From Pseudomonas sp. PSKL.D1 (GTDB taxonomy: Bacteria; Pseudomonadota; Gammaproteobacteria; Pseudomonadales; Pseudomonadaceae), in NCBI RefSeq assembly GCF_028898945.1, contig NZ_CP118607.1, positions 62,001-126,000 of the forward strand: a stretch of DNA of 64,000 nucleotides, read 5' to 3'. Shown here piece after piece: positions 20,070 to 29,688 of this stretch. The position numbers and the translations under genes are program-made. How positions within the stretch are numbered: the stretch's first letter is position 1; each line of letters starts with the position of its first letter. The notes under the pieces are model-generated. The model saw nothing but the letters and a program-made list of their open reading frames with translations. It did no database searches and was not told the origin of the DNA.

Positions 20070-20171
20070 TCCTGCGACTCTCTAATTTGCGCAAAAAGCG
20101 AGCAAGTCTACACCCAGGTGCGCACGCTCGAAAACAGGTCTTACAGACCCTTTACTTGCGAAAAGGTTGCA

Positions 20172-20191
20172 GGGTGTGCCATCACACACCC
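20172..20191 (-). terminator. Weak hairpin after znuB
   Basis: GGGTGTG and CACACCC form a 7-bp stem (20172-20178 with 20185-20191) just past the znuB stop. A short T-rich stretch follows on the minus strand. It may partly separate the lipoprotein gene from the zur-znuCB transcript. Confidence 0.4.
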
Positions 20192-20197
20192 CGGTTT

Positions 20198-20980
20198 TCA
20201 GCGCTTTGGCAGGGCCAGGCTCAGCAAGAATAGCATTGCTGCGCAGACCACGATCGAAGGGCCGGCAGGGGTGTCCTTGAACCACGACATGGCCAGGCCC
20301 CCGCAAACAGCCGTGATGCCTAGCAGGCTGGCGCCCAGCGCCATCTGTTCGGGTGACCGTGCGTGGCGTTGTGCCGCAGCGGCGGGAATGATCAGCAGCG
20401 AGGTAATCAGCAGCACGCCGACAATCTTCATGGCAACGGCGATGACCACCGCAATCAGCAGCATCAGCGCCATGCGCAGGCCCGCGACAGGCAGGCCTTC
20501 GACCATGGCCAGTTCCTCATGCACGGTGACTGCCAGCAGAGGCCGCCACAGCACTGCGAGCAGCAGCAAGACCAAGGCGCTGCCACCGAGGATCCAGGAC
20601 AGGTCGGTGGTGCTGATGGCCAATAGGTCACCAAACAGGTAGGCCATCAGGTCGATACGAACATCATGCATGAAGCTCAGCACTACCAGGCCCAGCGAGA
20701 GGGTGCTGGGGGCCAGGATGCCTAGCAGCGTGTCCGAGGCCAGAGGCTGGCGTTGCTGCAAGGTCACCAGCAGGATCGCCAACAACAGGCAGCCGACGGT
20801 TACCGCTAATGCCGGGCTCACGTCCAGCGCAAAGCCCAGCGCGACCCCCAGCAAAGCGGCATGGGACAACGTATCGCCGAAATAGGCCATGCGCCGCCAC
20901 ACCACGAAAGAACCCAAAGGGCCAGCTACTACCGCCAGGGACAAACCCGCAAGCAAGGCGTAGAGAAGAAAATCAGCCAT
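20198..20980 (-). CDS. znuB: Zinc ABC transporter permease
   Basis: The protein has 260 residues. The start at 20980 ([23 protein letters not shown]) overlaps the end of znuC by 8 bp. It has seven to nine membrane helices of the ABC-3 family ([52 protein letters not shown]). It forms the zinc channel with ZnuC and receives zinc from ZnuA. Confidence 0.95.
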   Translation of the reverse strand: MADFLLYALLAGLSLAVVAGPLGSFVVWRRMAYFGDTLSHAALLGVALGFALDVSPALAVTVGCLLLAILLVTLQQRQPLASDTLLGILAPSTLSLGLVVLSFMHDVRIDLMAYLFGDLLAISTTDLSWILGGSALVLLLLAVLWRPLLAVTVHEELAMVEGLPVAGLRMALMLLIAVVIAVAMKIVGVLLITSLLIIPAAAAQRHARSPEQMALGASLLGITAVCGGLAMSWFKDTPAGPSIVVCAAMLFLLSLALPKR

Positions 20981-21746
20981 GCTTGCAGTGCTCTCCGTGA
21001 ACATGGGTGCCGGGGGCGATGACCGAGTCATGCAGGTCGTGGCTGTGGTCGTGATGGTGGTGATAGACGGCCAGGCTCGGCGCGTTCTGGCCGAACAGCT
21101 CGACGAAGGCCGGGTCATTGCTGACCTGTTCGGGGTGGCCGGAGCAGCACACATGGCGGTTCAGGCACACAACCTGGTCGGTGGCGCTCATCACCAGGTG
21201 CAGGTCATGGGAAACCATCAGCACACCGCAACCATGGCGATCGCGCAGGCGGGTGATGAGGTTGTACAGCTCGGTTTGGCCGACCACGTCGACGCCCTGT
21301 ACTGGCTCGTCCAGGACGAGCAGTTCAGGTTCGCGCAACAGGGCGCGGGCCAGCAGCACGCGCTGCATTTCACCGCCGGAAATGGTCTGGATCGGGCTGT
21401 CGATAACCTGCTCAGCCCCCACTTCCTGCAGCGCCGACAAGGCTGCCGCGCGGTCTACGCCGGGCACCAGGCGCAAGAAGCGCAGCACCGACAGCGGCAG
21501 CGTGGCGTCTACCTGAATTTTTTGCGGCATGTAGCCGATGCGCAACTTCGGCCGGCGCCACACCTTGCCCCGGTGTGGCTTGAGCAAACCGAGCACGGCA
21601 CGCACCAGCGTGGTCTTGCCGGCACCGTTGGGGCCGATCAGGGTCACGATCTGCCCAGGGGCAACCGAAAGCTCGATACTGTCGAGCACGGCCTCGCCAC
21701 CAAACGTGACACCGACCTGCTCAAGGCGGATCAGCGCATCGCTCAT
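20973..21746 (-). CDS. znuC: Zinc ABC transporter ATP-binding protein
   Basis: The protein has 257 residues. The start at 21746 overlaps the zur stop as ATGA. The Walker A is GPNGAGKTT, the signature [16 protein letters not shown], and the Walker [13 protein letters not shown]. The C-terminal 30 residues are histidine-rich ([24 protein letters not shown]), a plausible cytoplasmic zinc-sensing or storage tail. It couples ATP hydrolysis to zinc import. Confidence 0.96.
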   Translation of the reverse strand: MSDALIRLEQVGVTFGGEAVLDSIELSVAPGQIVTLIGPNGAGKTTLVRAVLGLLKPHRGKVWRRPKLRIGYMPQKIQVDATLPLSVLRFLRLVPGVDRAAALSALQEVGAEQVIDSPIQTISGGEMQRVLLARALLREPELLVLDEPVQGVDVVGQTELYNLITRLRDRHGCGVLMVSHDLHLVMSATDQVVCLNRHVCCSGHPEQVSNDPAFVELFGQNAPSLAVYHHHHDHSHDLHDSVIAPGTHVHGEHCKHG

Positions 21747-22228
21747 GCCGCGCTCCGGCAGTTGCCGCACAAGCCGACAATTTCCACCGTCTGGGTTTCA
21801 ACGCTGAAACCCACGGCATTCGCGCTGGCGACGATTGCGCCGCTGATGCTTTCCTGCTCCAGCTCAATGGCCACATGGCATTCACGACAAATCAGGAACT
21901 GGCCCTGATGCACGTGCTCCGGGTGGCTGCAGCCGATGAAGGCATTCAGCGACGCGATGCGGTGTACCAGCCCGTTTTCCAGCAGGAAATCCAAGGCACG
22001 GTAAACGGTGGGTGGCGCAGCCCGGCGCCCGTCCTGCTCGCTCAGCACGGCCAGGATGTCATAGGCACCCAGCGGTTTGTGGCTTTGCCACACCAGTTCC
22101 AGCACCCGCTTGCGCAATGCGGTCAGGCGCAAGCCTTGGCGGGTGCACAGGGCATCGGCTTCGGCCAAGGCGCTGTGGACGCAGTGGGAGTGATCGTGAG
22201 GACGGTGAGCCAGCGGCGTGATGGACAT
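21743..22228 (-). CDS. zur: Zinc uptake regulator, Fur family
   Basis: The protein has 161 residues. It has an N-terminal His-rich stretch ([13 protein letters not shown]), a winged helix ([35 protein letters not shown]), the metal site [21 protein letters not shown] and a C-terminal CGNC pair. With zinc bound it represses zinc-uptake genes. It is the first gene of zur-znuC-znuB, facing znuA across 66 bp, so one operator could serve both directions and give autoregulation. Confidence 0.94.
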   Translation of the reverse strand: MSITPLAHRPHDHSHCVHSALAEADALCTRQGLRLTALRKRVLELVWQSHKPLGAYDILAVLSEQDGRRAAPPTVYRALDFLLENGLVHRIASLNAFIGCSHPEHVHQGQFLICRECHVAIELEQESISGAIVASANAVGFSVETQTVEIVGLCGNCRSAA

Positions 22229-22252
22229 GGGCAGCGACGGTTCTGGACAGAG

Positions 22253-22271
22253 ACGTTATTATGTTACCTGT
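22253..22271. promoter_or_regulatory. Candidate Zur operator between zur and znuA
   Basis: GACGTTATTATGTTACCTG resembles the gammaproteobacterial Zur box (GTTATA-type dyad), matching roughly 13 of 19 positions by my alignment. It is centred in the 66-bp divergent promoter region, the expected site. The dyad is imperfect on the right side. Confidence 0.5.
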
Positions 22272-22294
22272 TTCTGACGAGTCGAGTATTCATC

Positions 22295-23203
22295 GTGTCC
22301 CGATTCCTTGTGCTTTTTGTCGCTTTCATCGCCTGTTCGGCCCAAGCCGACGTGCGTGTGCTGACCAGTATCAAACCCCTGCAGCAGATTGCCGCCGCCG
22401 TGCAGGACGGTGTCGGCAGCCCCGACGTCTTGCTGCCCCCCGGCGCTTCGCCGCATCACTACGCCCTGCGCCCGTCCGACGTACGGAAGGTTGGCGATGC
22501 TGACCTGCTCTACTGGATTGGCCCGGATATGGAAAACTTCCTGCCGCGAGTGCTGGCTGGCCGCAGCAAGCCCACAGTGGCCGTGCAGTCGCTGTCGGGC
22601 ATGAGCCTTCGCCATTTTGGCGAGGACAGCCATTCCCACGAGGAAGAGGACCACGACGATCATGACCACGATCACCGGCCAGGTAGCCTGGATGCGCACC
22701 TTTGGTTGTCGTCCGTGAACGCTCGCGTGATCGCCACGAAGATGGCGGCCGACATGGCTGCTGCCGACCCGGCCAACGCAGCACGCTATCAGAGCAACCT
22801 GAAAGGCTTCGTTGAGCGCCTTGATGGGCTGGATGCGCGGATCAAGGCTCGTGTGGCCGGTATTGCCGACAAGCCCTACTTCGTGTTCCACGAAGCGTTC
22901 GATTACTTCGAGGCTGCCTATGGCCTGAAGCATACCGGCGTGTTCAGCGTGGCTTCCGAGGTGCAGCCGGGAGCTCAGCATGTGGCCGCAATGCGCAAGC
23001 GCCTGCAGGAAGTGGGCAAGACGTGTGTGTTCAGCGAGCCGCCACTGCGGCCTCGGTTGGCCGAAACGTTGACCGCCGGGTTGCCGGTGCGGTTGGCTGA
23101 GCTGGATGCCTTGGGTGGTACTGACCCGGTAGATGCCAAGGGTTATGAGCGTTTGCTGGAGAAGCTGGGCGGGGATTTGGCGGGGTGCCTGGAGCAGCTT
23201 TGA
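22295..23203 (+). CDS. znuA: Periplasmic zinc-binding protein
   Basis: The protein has 302 residues. The GTG at 22295 gives a proper signal peptide, SRFLVLFVAFIACSAQADVRV. Zinc ligands are seen in PGASPHHYALRPSD, in HLWLSSVNAR after the loop, and in VFHEAFDYFEAAYGL. The characteristic His/Asp/Glu-rich loop of ZnuA is present at about 110-130 (EDSHSHEEEDHDDHDHDH). It delivers zinc to ZnuBC. It is transcribed away from zur and probably repressed by it. Confidence 0.95.
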   Translation: MSRFLVLFVAFIACSAQADVRVLTSIKPLQQIAAAVQDGVGSPDVLLPPGASPHHYALRPSDVRKVGDADLLYWIGPDMENFLPRVLAGRSKPTVAVQSLSGMSLRHFGEDSHSHEEEDHDDHDHDHRPGSLDAHLWLSSVNARVIATKMAADMAAADPANAARYQSNLKGFVERLDGLDARIKARVAGIADKPYFVFHEAFDYFEAAYGLKHTGVFSVASEVQPGAQHVAAMRKRLQEVGKTCVFSEPPLRPRLAETLTAGLPVRLAELDALGGTDPVDAKGYERLLEKLGGDLAGCLEQL

Positions 23204-23218
23204 AACCTGTGCCGGCCA

Positions 23219-23268
23219 ATCGCGGATAAATCCGCTCCTACACTTGTAGGAGCGGATTTATCCGCGAT
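23219..23268. repeat. REP hairpin, 23-bp perfect arms
   Basis: Bases 23219-23241 and 23246-23268 are perfect reverse complements with a 4-base loop (core GGAGCGGATTTATCC). It lies between convergent znuA and thrB. It is the same variant as the element at the coxC stop. Confidence 0.9.
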
Positions 23269-23273
23269 GCGGG

Positions 23274-24224
23274 TCACAAGGCGAACGGCAGCTTCAAGGC
23301 CACCTGTTGCCGTTGTGCCAAACGCACCTCGAATTCGCTCGGGTCATGGATCATCACATCCATCCCGGCAAACGACTCCGCCGCAATCAGGCGCGACAGC
23401 CAGAAGCGCACGCACCCTACCCGCAGCATCTCCGGCCACAGCTCGGCCTCGGCCGCCGTGAAAGGCCGCAAAGCCGCATAGGCCGCCAGCAATGCCTGTG
23501 CCCGAGGCACATCAATGGCACCCTGCTCATCCAGGCACCAGTCGTTCACGGTGATGGCGATGTCATACAGCATCGGGCCGGAGCAGGCGTTGTAGAAGTC
23601 GATCACGCCCGTCAGGTGCGTCCCCTCGAACATCACGTTGTCGCGGAACAGGTCGGCATGCAGGTTGGCCCGTGGCAACGCCAGGATCTGCGCCTTGTGC
23701 GCGGTAATTTCGGCGAGTGCCGGCTGCAGCAGCGCAGCCTGTTCAGCAGTAAGGCGCGGCATCAGCTCGGCGCCGGAAGCCAGCATCCAGTCCAGGCCCC
23801 GATCGGTCTTGCGCTCAATGACCTTATTGCGGGTAGCCAGGTGGATGTGCGCCAGCAGCTCGCCAACTTGCGCGCAGTGCTGGTTATTCGGCGCCTTGAT
23901 GTGCTTGCCCGACAACCGGGGCTGCAGCAGCGCCGGCTTGCCGCACAGCTCGCGCAGGCCATTGCCGTCGCGGTCACGGATGGCGTACGGCACCGGCATG
24001 TCGGCGGCGTGCAGAGTGTCGAGCAGCTCGATGAAGAACGGCATGTCCTCGCTGGGCCCGCGCTCGATCAGCGTCAGCACGAACTCCCCCTGTTCAAGGC
24101 TGACGAAGAAATTGCTGTTCTCGGTGCCGGCGGCAATGCCCTGGAAGTCGAGCAGACGGCCCAGCTCGTACGGCGCCAGAAAGGTTTCCAGCTCGGGCCG
24201 GGTCACGGGGGTGAAGACTGACAT
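23274..24224 (-). CDS. thrB: Homoserine kinase (aminoglycoside-phosphotransferase fold)
   Basis: The protein has 316 residues. It has ThrB motifs of the choline/aminoglycoside kinase fold rather than the GHMP type: AAGTENSNFFV near the nucleotide site, the catalytic loop LPRANLHADLFRDNVMF, and the metal-binding GVIDFYNACSGP. It phosphorylates homoserine on the way to threonine. It is a single gene followed by a REP. Confidence 0.9.
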   Translation of the reverse strand: MSVFTPVTRPELETFLAPYELGRLLDFQGIAAGTENSNFFVSLEQGEFVLTLIERGPSEDMPFFIELLDTLHAADMPVPYAIRDRDGNGLRELCGKPALLQPRLSGKHIKAPNNQHCAQVGELLAHIHLATRNKVIERKTDRGLDWMLASGAELMPRLTAEQAALLQPALAEITAHKAQILALPRANLHADLFRDNVMFEGTHLTGVIDFYNACSGPMLYDIAITVNDWCLDEQGAIDVPRAQALLAAYAALRPFTAAEAELWPEMLRVGCVRFWLSRLIAAESFAGMDVMIHDPSEFEVRLAQRQQVALKLPFAL

Positions 24225-24291
24225 GATGAAAGTTTGCCCATACGGGCACTCCGCCGGGAGTGCCAGGTTGATGTGAACGGTGCGCGTCAGA

Positions 24292-24579
24292 TTACCACTC
24301 GAAGATCTTCCAGGACGGAATCAGCATGTCCGGTTGGTCGGAACGAATGAAATTGCCATCGGAGCCATCGGCGCGTACCAAGAAATACGGCTTGCCGTTT
24401 TTCGGCGTTACCTTGATTGCATACAGGAAGCCGTTTTGCCGGTACTCCTGGATGGTTCTATCGCCTTCCGTGCGAATGGTGACATCGGGATCTGCCGATG
24501 GGGCGTCTTCCGCCGCCTGGGTGACGACAGGCATGGTTGCCAACAGGCCGAGCAGTAACAGGCGATTGAGTGTACGCAT
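24292..24579 (-). CDS. DUF2782 family small secreted protein
   Basis: The protein has 95 residues, with signal peptide MRTLNRLLLLGLLATMPVVTQA. The mature part contains TIQEYRQNGFLYAIKVTPKNGKPYFLV, which is the DUF2782 core, and ends PDMLIPSWKIFEW. It is conserved beside polA in pseudomonads. Its function is unknown. It diverges from polA across 74 bp. Confidence 0.9.
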   Translation of the reverse strand: MRTLNRLLLLGLLATMPVVTQAAEDAPSADPDVTIRTEGDRTIQEYRQNGFLYAIKVTPKNGKPYFLVRADGSDGNFIRSDQPDMLIPSWKIFEW

Positions 24580-24653
24580 GATAACCTTGTCCCTTTGTCG
24601 TCATTGATCCGGCTATTCTAGCCCCGGACCCGCCGAAAAGGTTGATTCTCCTC

Positions 24654-27401
24654 ATGAGCCAAGCGCCTCTCGTCCTGGTGGACGGTTCCTCCTACCTCTA
24701 CCGCGCCTTCCACGCGCTGCCACCACTGACCACCTCCAAGGGCTTGCCCACCGGCGCGGTCAAAGGTGTGCTGAACATGCTCAAGAGCTTGCGCCGCCAG
24801 TACCCGGACAGCCTGTTTGCCGTGGTGTTCGACGCCAAGGGCGGCACTTTCCGCGACGCCATGTTCGCCGACTACAAGGCCAACCGCCCGAGCATGCCGG
24901 ATGACTTGCGGGTTCAGGTAGAGCCGTTGCATGCCAGCGTGCGGGCGCTGGGCTATCCGCTGCTGTGCGTGGAAGGGGTCGAAGCCGACGATGTGATCGG
25001 CACCCTGGCACGCAGCAGCGCGGCACAGGGCCGGCCGGTGATCATTTCGACCGGCGACAAGGACATGGCGCAGTTGGTGGACGGGCACGTTACTTTGGTC
25101 AACACCATGACCGGCAGCGTGCTGGATGTGGCGGGTGTGCACGAGAAATTCGGTGTTGGCCCTGAACACATCATCGATTTCCTGGCCCTGATGGGGGACA
25201 AGGTTGACAACATTCCTGGCGTGCCTGGTGTAGGTGAGAAGACTGCGGTAGGCCTGCTGACTGGTATCGGCGGCGGCCTGAGCGACCTGTACGCCAACCT
25301 CGACAAAGTACCGGCTCTGGCGATTCGTGGCGCCAAGACGCTACCAGCCAAGCTCGAAGAACATCGGGATGCGGCATTCCTTTCGTATGAATTGGCCACC
25401 ATCAAGGTAGACGTGCCGCTTGATGTGGAAGTTGAGGCGCTGGTCTGCGGCGAGCCGGACCGTGAAACGTTGCTAGCGCTCTACACCGAGATGGAATTCA
25501 AAAGCTGGGTTGCCGAAGTACAACGTGATGCGGTGAAGGTTGGTGAGGAAATCGTGCCGGTTGATGCGCCAGCCGCCAAAGTCGAGCCCACGTACGAAAC
25601 CATCCTCGATCAAGCCCGCTTTGACGCATGGCTGGAAAAGCTTCGCCAGGCGCCACTGTTTGCCTTCGACACGGAAACCACCGGCCTCGATGCCCAGCAG
25701 GCGCAGTTGGTGGGCCTGTCGTTCGCGGTCCAGGCCCATGAAGCGGCCTACGTGCCCCTGGCCCATGACTATGAGGGAGCACCGGTTCAGCTCGACCGCG
25801 AAGCTGTGCTGCTAGCCCTCAAGCCACTGCTGGAGGACCCGGCAAAAGCCAAGGTCGGGCAGAACGCCAAGTACGACATCAACATCCTTGCCAACGGCTC
25901 GCCGGCCATTCAGATGCGCGGTGTTGCTTACGACACCATGCTTGAGTCCTACGTGCTGAACTCGACGGGCACACGCCACGACATGGACAGCCTGGCGCAG
26001 AAGTACCTGGACCACGCCACCATTGCCTTCGAAGACATCGCCGGCAAGGGTGCCAAGCAGCTTACCTTCAACCAGATCCATCTGGACAAGGCCGGGCCCT
26101 ACGCCGCAGAGGATGCCGATATCACCTTGCGCCTGCACCAAGCGCTGCAAACGCGCCTGGCCCAGACGCCCAGCGTGCTGCCGGTGCTGATGGACATCGA
26201 GATGCCACTGGTGCCTGTGCTGGCCAAGATCGAGCGCCAGGGTGCTCTGGTAGACCCGGAGCTGCTGCACAAGCAAAGCGGTGAGCTGGGCGCCAAGATG
26301 ATCGAACTGGAAGCACGCGCCTATGAGCTGGCGGGTGAAACGTTCAACCTCGGCTCGCCAAAACAGCTGGGCGCCATTCTTTACGACAAGCTCGGCATGC
26401 CTGTGCTGAGCAAGACTGCCAAAGGTCAGCCGTCTACTGCCGAAGCCGTGTTGGACGAGCTGGCCGAGCAAGGCTTCCCGCTTCCCGAAGTACTGATGCA
26501 GTACCGCAGCCTGAGCAAGCTCAAGAGTACTTACACCGACAAACTGCCGGGGCAGATCAACCCACGTACCGGGCGTATCCATACCTCGTACCAGCAAGCC
26601 GTGGCCGCGACTGGGCGGCTTTCCTCGAGCGACCCGAACCTGCAGAACATTCCGATTCGTACGGCCGAAGGCCGTCGCATCCGCCAGGCCTTTGTGGCCA
26701 GCCCAGGCTATAAGCTGCTGGCCGCGGACTATTCGCAGATTGAGTTGCGCATCATGGCCCACCTGGCCAAGGACGAAGGCTTGCTGCATGCCTTCCGCAA
26801 CAACCTCGACGTACACCGTGCCACAGCAGCGGAAGTGTTTGGTGTGGACCTGGAGGCGGTCACTATCGACCAGCGTCGTAGCGCCAAAGCCATCAACTTT
26901 GGCCTGATCTATGGCATGAGTGCATTCGGCCTGGCCAAGCAGATTGGCGTAGACCGCAAGCAGTCGCAGGACTACATCGACCGCTACTTCGCCCGTTACC
27001 CAGGTGTGCTCGCCTACATGGAACGCACACGTGCCCAGGCCGCTGAGCAGGGCTTTGTCGAAACCCTGTTTGGCCGCCGCCTGTACCTGCCGGACATCAA
27101 CGCCAAGAACCCTGCCTTGCGTAAAGGTGCCGAGCGCACGGCGATCAACGCGCCGATGCAGGGTACTGCAGCGGACATCATCAAGCGTGCGATGGTCAAC
27201 GTGGACAACTGGCTGAGCGCGAGCGGCCTGGATGCCCGTGTGATCCTGCAGGTGCACGACGAACTGGTGCTGGAGGTGCGTGAAGACCTGGTCGAGCAGG
27301 TGAAAGATGAAATTCTCCAGCAGATGAGCAGCGCTGCGCAACTGGATGTGCCGCTGCTGGTCGAAGCAGGTGTTGGCTCGAATTGGGACGAAGCTCACTG
27401 A
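24654..27401 (+). CDS. polA: DNA polymerase I
   Basis: The protein has 915 residues. The ATG at 24654 is chosen over an upstream in-frame TTG because [24 protein letters not shown] is the usual start. Domains are the 5'-3' exonuclease (about 1-290), the 3'-5' exonuclease with FDTETTGLD (about 335-520), and the polymerase with motif [14 protein letters not shown], motif [21 protein letters not shown] and motif [12 protein letters not shown]. It acts in Okazaki-fragment processing and repair synthesis. All catalytic motifs are intact, so it should be proofreading-competent. Confidence 0.98.
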   Translation: MSQAPLVLVDGSSYLYRAFHALPPLTTSKGLPTGAVKGVLNMLKSLRRQYPDSLFAVVFDAKGGTFRDAMFADYKANRPSMPDDLRVQVEPLHASVRALGYPLLCVEGVEADDVIGTLARSSAAQGRPVIISTGDKDMAQLVDGHVTLVNTMTGSVLDVAGVHEKFGVGPEHIIDFLALMGDKVDNIPGVPGVGEKTAVGLLTGIGGGLSDLYANLDKVPALAIRGAKTLPAKLEEHRDAAFLSYELATIKVDVPLDVEVEALVCGEPDRETLLALYTEMEFKSWVAEVQRDAVKVGEEIVPVDAPAAKVEPTYETILDQARFDAWLEKLRQAPLFAFDTETTGLDAQQAQLVGLSFAVQAHEAAYVPLAHDYEGAPVQLDREAVLLALKPLLEDPAKAKVGQNAKYDINILANGSPAIQMRGVAYDTMLESYVLNSTGTRHDMDSLAQKYLDHATIAFEDIAGKGAKQLTFNQIHLDKAGPYAAEDADITLRLHQALQTRLAQTPSVLPVLMDIEMPLVPVLAKIERQGALVDPELLHKQSGELGAKMIELEARAYELAGETFNLGSPKQLGAILYDKLGMPVLSKTAKGQPSTAEAVLDELAEQGFPLPEVLMQYRSLSKLKSTYTDKLPGQINPRTGRIHTSYQQAVAATGRLSSSDPNLQNIPIRTAEGRRIRQAFVASPGYKLLAADYSQIELRIMAHLAKDEGLLHAFRNNLDVHRATAAEVFGVDLEAVTIDQRRSAKAINFGLIYGMSAFGLAKQIGVDRKQSQDYIDRYFARYPGVLAYMERTRAQAAEQGFVETLFGRRLYLPDINAKNPALRKGAERTAINAPMQGTAADIIKRAMVNVDNWLSASGLDARVILQVHDELVLEVREDLVEQVKDEILQQMSSAAQLDVPLLVEAGVGSNWDEAH

Positions 27402-27422
27402 TTGAGACGGCAAAGCTGTGTA

Positions 27423-27467
27423 GGATCTGCGACGTAGTGACGCGGATCCTGGCATGGCTCGATGCCA
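27423..27467 (+). other. Two small dyads after polA
   Basis: An imperfect stem of GGATC..GCG with CGC.GATCC (27423-27449) is followed by TGGCATGGCTCGATGCCA (27450-27467). No T-run follows. They may mark the polA 3' end or pauses before ersA. Confidence 0.35.
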
Positions 27468-27515
27468 TTAGTTCAGAAGTTTCATGAAACTATCGCAAAT
27501 AGTTTTCTGGGGCCG

Positions 27516-27544
27516 GGAACTAAACCGGTGAAGCGGAACTCAGA
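27516..27544 (+). promoter_or_regulatory. AlgU (sigma-22/sigma-E) type promoter for ersA
   Basis: GGAACTA (27516-27522) is followed after 17 bases by TCAGA (27540-27544). This fits the GAACTT-N16/17-TCTGA pattern of the envelope-stress factor AlgU. A start site near 27551 would give an RNA ending at the T-run near 27680, about 130 nt, the size of ErsA. Confidence 0.7.
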
Positions 27545-27550
27545 GTCACT

Positions 27551-27680
27551 GAATGGCTGGTGAAGCCTTTCGATGCTCCTATGTTGTGTTAAGTGTTGGC
27601 AGATACCCGGACCCCGCCCTAGCGGTCCGGACTTGAACCCCGAACTTCCCCCTCCCCATATGAAGTCCGGGGTTTTTTTT
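27551..27680 (+). ncRNA. ersA: ErsA small regulatory RNA
   Basis: The stretch sits between polA and engB, the position of ErsA in Pseudomonas and Spot 42 in enterics. It has no protein-coding sense. It contains a hairpin CCGGACC/GGTCCGG (27607-27630), a C/T-rich single-stranded tract (CTTCCCCCTCCCC) and a rho-independent terminator: CCCCG-A-ACTT pairs with AAGT-C-CGGGG (27638-27672), then eight T. An AlgU-type promoter lies at the right distance. In P. aeruginosa ErsA is AlgU-controlled and regulates algC and other envelope mRNAs. The C-rich tract in the terminator loop is a likely pairing seed. The 5' end is estimated. Confidence 0.85.
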
Positions 27681-27759
27681 GCCCGGAATTTGGCATGCGG
27701 TCTGTTGGGAGCCCTGTGGGAGCTGCGAACCGCCGCCCCCACAGCGGACGAGCAAACCC

Positions 27760-28392
27760 TCAAATGGCCGGCTTGTCTTCCAGTTCCATCCATTCAGCCA
27801 GCACTCGATAGGCTTCTTCCAGCCCCAGTCGCTTCGGCGCGGAGAACAGCTGGATGGTGGCGGTATCACCCCAACCCTTGCGAATTTCCGACTGCACCTT
27901 GAGCAGGGTGTTCTTGCCAGCGCCATGGGTAAGTTTGTCTGCCTTGGTCAGCAAAATGTGCATCGGCATGCCGCTGGCCTTGGCCCAGTCGAGCATCATT
28001 TTGTCGAAGTCGGTCATCGGGTGGCGCACATCCATCATCAGGATGATCCCTTTCAGGCACTCACGGCTGCCCAGGTAAGCTTCCAGGTGGCGCTGCCAGT
28101 GCTGCTTGAGCGGAATCGGGACTTTTGCATATCCGTAGCCCGGCAGGTCGACCAATCGCCGTTCATCGTCCAGACTGAAGAAATTCAACAGCTGGGTGCG
28201 CCCCGGGGTTTTCGAGGTACGCGCCAGGCTGGCATGAGTCAGGGTGTTGAGGGCGCTGGATTTACCGGCATTGGAACGGCCGGCAAAAGCCACCTCGTAA
28301 CCCTGGTCGTCCGGGCATTGTTCGACCTTGGCAGCGCTGAGGGCGAATTTGGCTTTCTGGCAGAGGCCGAGGATGGGGTTTTTGACTTGCAT
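27760..28392 (-). CDS. engB: Ribosome-biogenesis GTPase EngB/YsxC
   Basis: The protein has 210 residues. The start [20 protein letters not shown] at 28392 was taken, since the open frame upstream is not protein-like. The GTPase motifs are G1 GRSNAGKS, G2/G3 [12 protein letters not shown] and [11 protein letters not shown]4 LTKADKL and G5 FSAPKRLG. It assists large ribosomal subunit assembly and is usually essential. It converges on ersA across about 80 bp. Confidence 0.96.
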   Translation of the reverse strand: MQVKNPILGLCQKAKFALSAAKVEQCPDDQGYEVAFAGRSNAGKSSALNTLTHASLARTSKTPGRTQLLNFFSLDDERRLVDLPGYGYAKVPIPLKQHWQRHLEAYLGSRECLKGIILMMDVRHPMTDFDKMMLDWAKASGMPMHILLTKADKLTHGAGKNTLLKVQSEIRKGWGDTATIQLFSAPKRLGLEEAYRVLAEWMELEDKPAI

Positions 28393-28585
28393 GGGATTTC
28401 CGATGTGGGTGTTGCCTAAGCCTGGGCCGGCAAGCGGTGTCGTTTCCGTTTGGATGGCGGAAGTATATAATGCCCCAGTTTTTGTGTGCTCATTCTCCCA
28501 GCGAAGGAGAACGGGCATGGGGTGTCGAACAATAGCTCGCGCATCAGAACGCAGCGCGTCCCCCAACCCTGTCAGGTCGTTCCGC

Positions 28586-28888
28586 ATGGCGAAATGGCTG
28601 CTAGCTGTCGGTATGTTCCTGCCGTATTTCAGCGCACAGGCTACACAGGATCCCGAGGCGTTGTACAACCGCACGTGTGCGGCCTGTCACGCCGGGCAGT
28701 TGCCACAGGCGCCCAAGAAGGGTGACCGGGCAGCTTGGGAGCCAAGGCTGGCGCAAGGCATGGACGTACTCACAGCGCATGTTACCCAGGGTTTCAAGGC
28801 TATGCCGCCGCGTGGATTGTGCATGGACTGCAGTGCCGAGGACTACCGTTTGGTCATCCTTTGGATGAGCGGCAGTCCCGATACATAA
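28586..28888 (+). CDS. Monoheme cytochrome c5-like protein
   Basis: The protein has 100 residues. The start at 28586 gives signal peptide [19 protein letters not shown]; a longer frame upstream lacks one. The heme motif is TCAACH, and FKAMPPRG supplies the axial Met. A second cysteine pair, [15 protein letters not shown], is typical of cytochrome c5. It is a periplasmic electron carrier. It precedes the cytochrome c4 gene by 31 bp and probably shares its transcript. Confidence 0.9.
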   Translation: MAKWLLAVGMFLPYFSAQATQDPEALYNRTCAACHAGQLPQAPKKGDRAAWEPRLAQGMDVLTAHVTQGFKAMPPRGLCMDCSAEDYRLVILWMSGSPDT

Positions 28889-28919
28889 CATTTCACCCTT
28901 AGCCGTGTTGGATTAGCTG

Positions 28920-29537
28920 ATGAACAAACTAGTCGTGAGTCTGCTGTTGACCCTGGGTGTCGCAGGTGCGGCCACTGCTGCTGACCCCATCAAAGGCGAT
29001 GCTGCCGCCGGCCAGGCCAAGACGGCCGTTTGTGGTGCCTGCCACAACCCTGACGGCAACAGCCTGGCGCCCAACTTCCCGAAACTGGCCGGCCAGGGCC
29101 AGCGCTACCTCGAAAAGCAACTGCACGAGATCAAGGCGGGCAAACGTACCGTGCTTGAAATGACCGGTATGCTGGCCAACTTCAATGATCAGGACCTGGC
29201 CGACATTGCTGCCTACTTCGCCAGCCAGAAAGGCAGCGTGGGTGCCGCCGACCCGAAACTGGTCGAACGGGGCCGTGCACTGTTCAATGGCGGCGACATC
29301 GAGAAAGGCTTGCCTGCCTGCACGGGTTGCCATTCACCTAATGGCGCCGGTATTGCGCTTGCCGGCTTCCCGCACCTGAGCGGCCAGCATTCGCAGTATG
29401 TGACCAAGCAATTGACCGACTTCCGCGAAGGCAACCGCACCAACGACGGCGATGCCATGACCATGCGCACCATCGCCGGCAAGCTGAGCAATCACGACAT
29501 CGAAGCTCTGGCCAGCTACATCCAGGGGCTGCATTAA
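28920..29537 (+). CDS. Diheme cytochrome c4
   Basis: The protein has 205 residues, with signal peptide MNKLVVSLLLTLGVAGAATA. Two homologous heme domains carry CGACH (about residue 38) and CTGCH (about 137). The axial Met residues are in EMTGMLANF and DAMTMRTIAGKLS, the linker around 105-120. Cytochrome c4 donates electrons to terminal oxidases, a natural partner of the cox operon here. Confidence 0.95.
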   Translation: MNKLVVSLLLTLGVAGAATAADPIKGDAAAGQAKTAVCGACHNPDGNSLAPNFPKLAGQGQRYLEKQLHEIKAGKRTVLEMTGMLANFNDQDLADIAAYFASQKGSVGAADPKLVERGRALFNGGDIEKGLPACTGCHSPNGAGIALAGFPHLSGQHSQYVTKQLTDFREGNRTNDGDAMTMRTIAGKLSNHDIEALASYIQGLH

Positions 29538-29566
29538 CATTCGGTTAATGCTGTAGGACCAAGATG

Positions 29567-29592
29567 AAAGGGCGGTTTAACCGCCCTTTTTT
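29567..29592 (+). terminator. Rho-independent terminator after cytochrome c4
   Basis: AAAGGGCGG, loop TTTAA, CCGCCC, then a run of six T. It lies 30 bp after the stop codon. Confidence 0.9.
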
Positions 29593-29688
29593 CCGTTCAC
29601 TGCCGTTACACTACAGAACTCGGGCCCTTCCCGGCCGGTCTTAGTACTGGTCGCGTCGAGGCGACCAATGAATGCTCAGGAGTAAAGC

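Noticed and set aside
25812..27455. 547-codon antisense frame over polA
   Set aside because: This is a shadow of the conserved polymerase domain; composition and lack of ribosome site argue against a gene.
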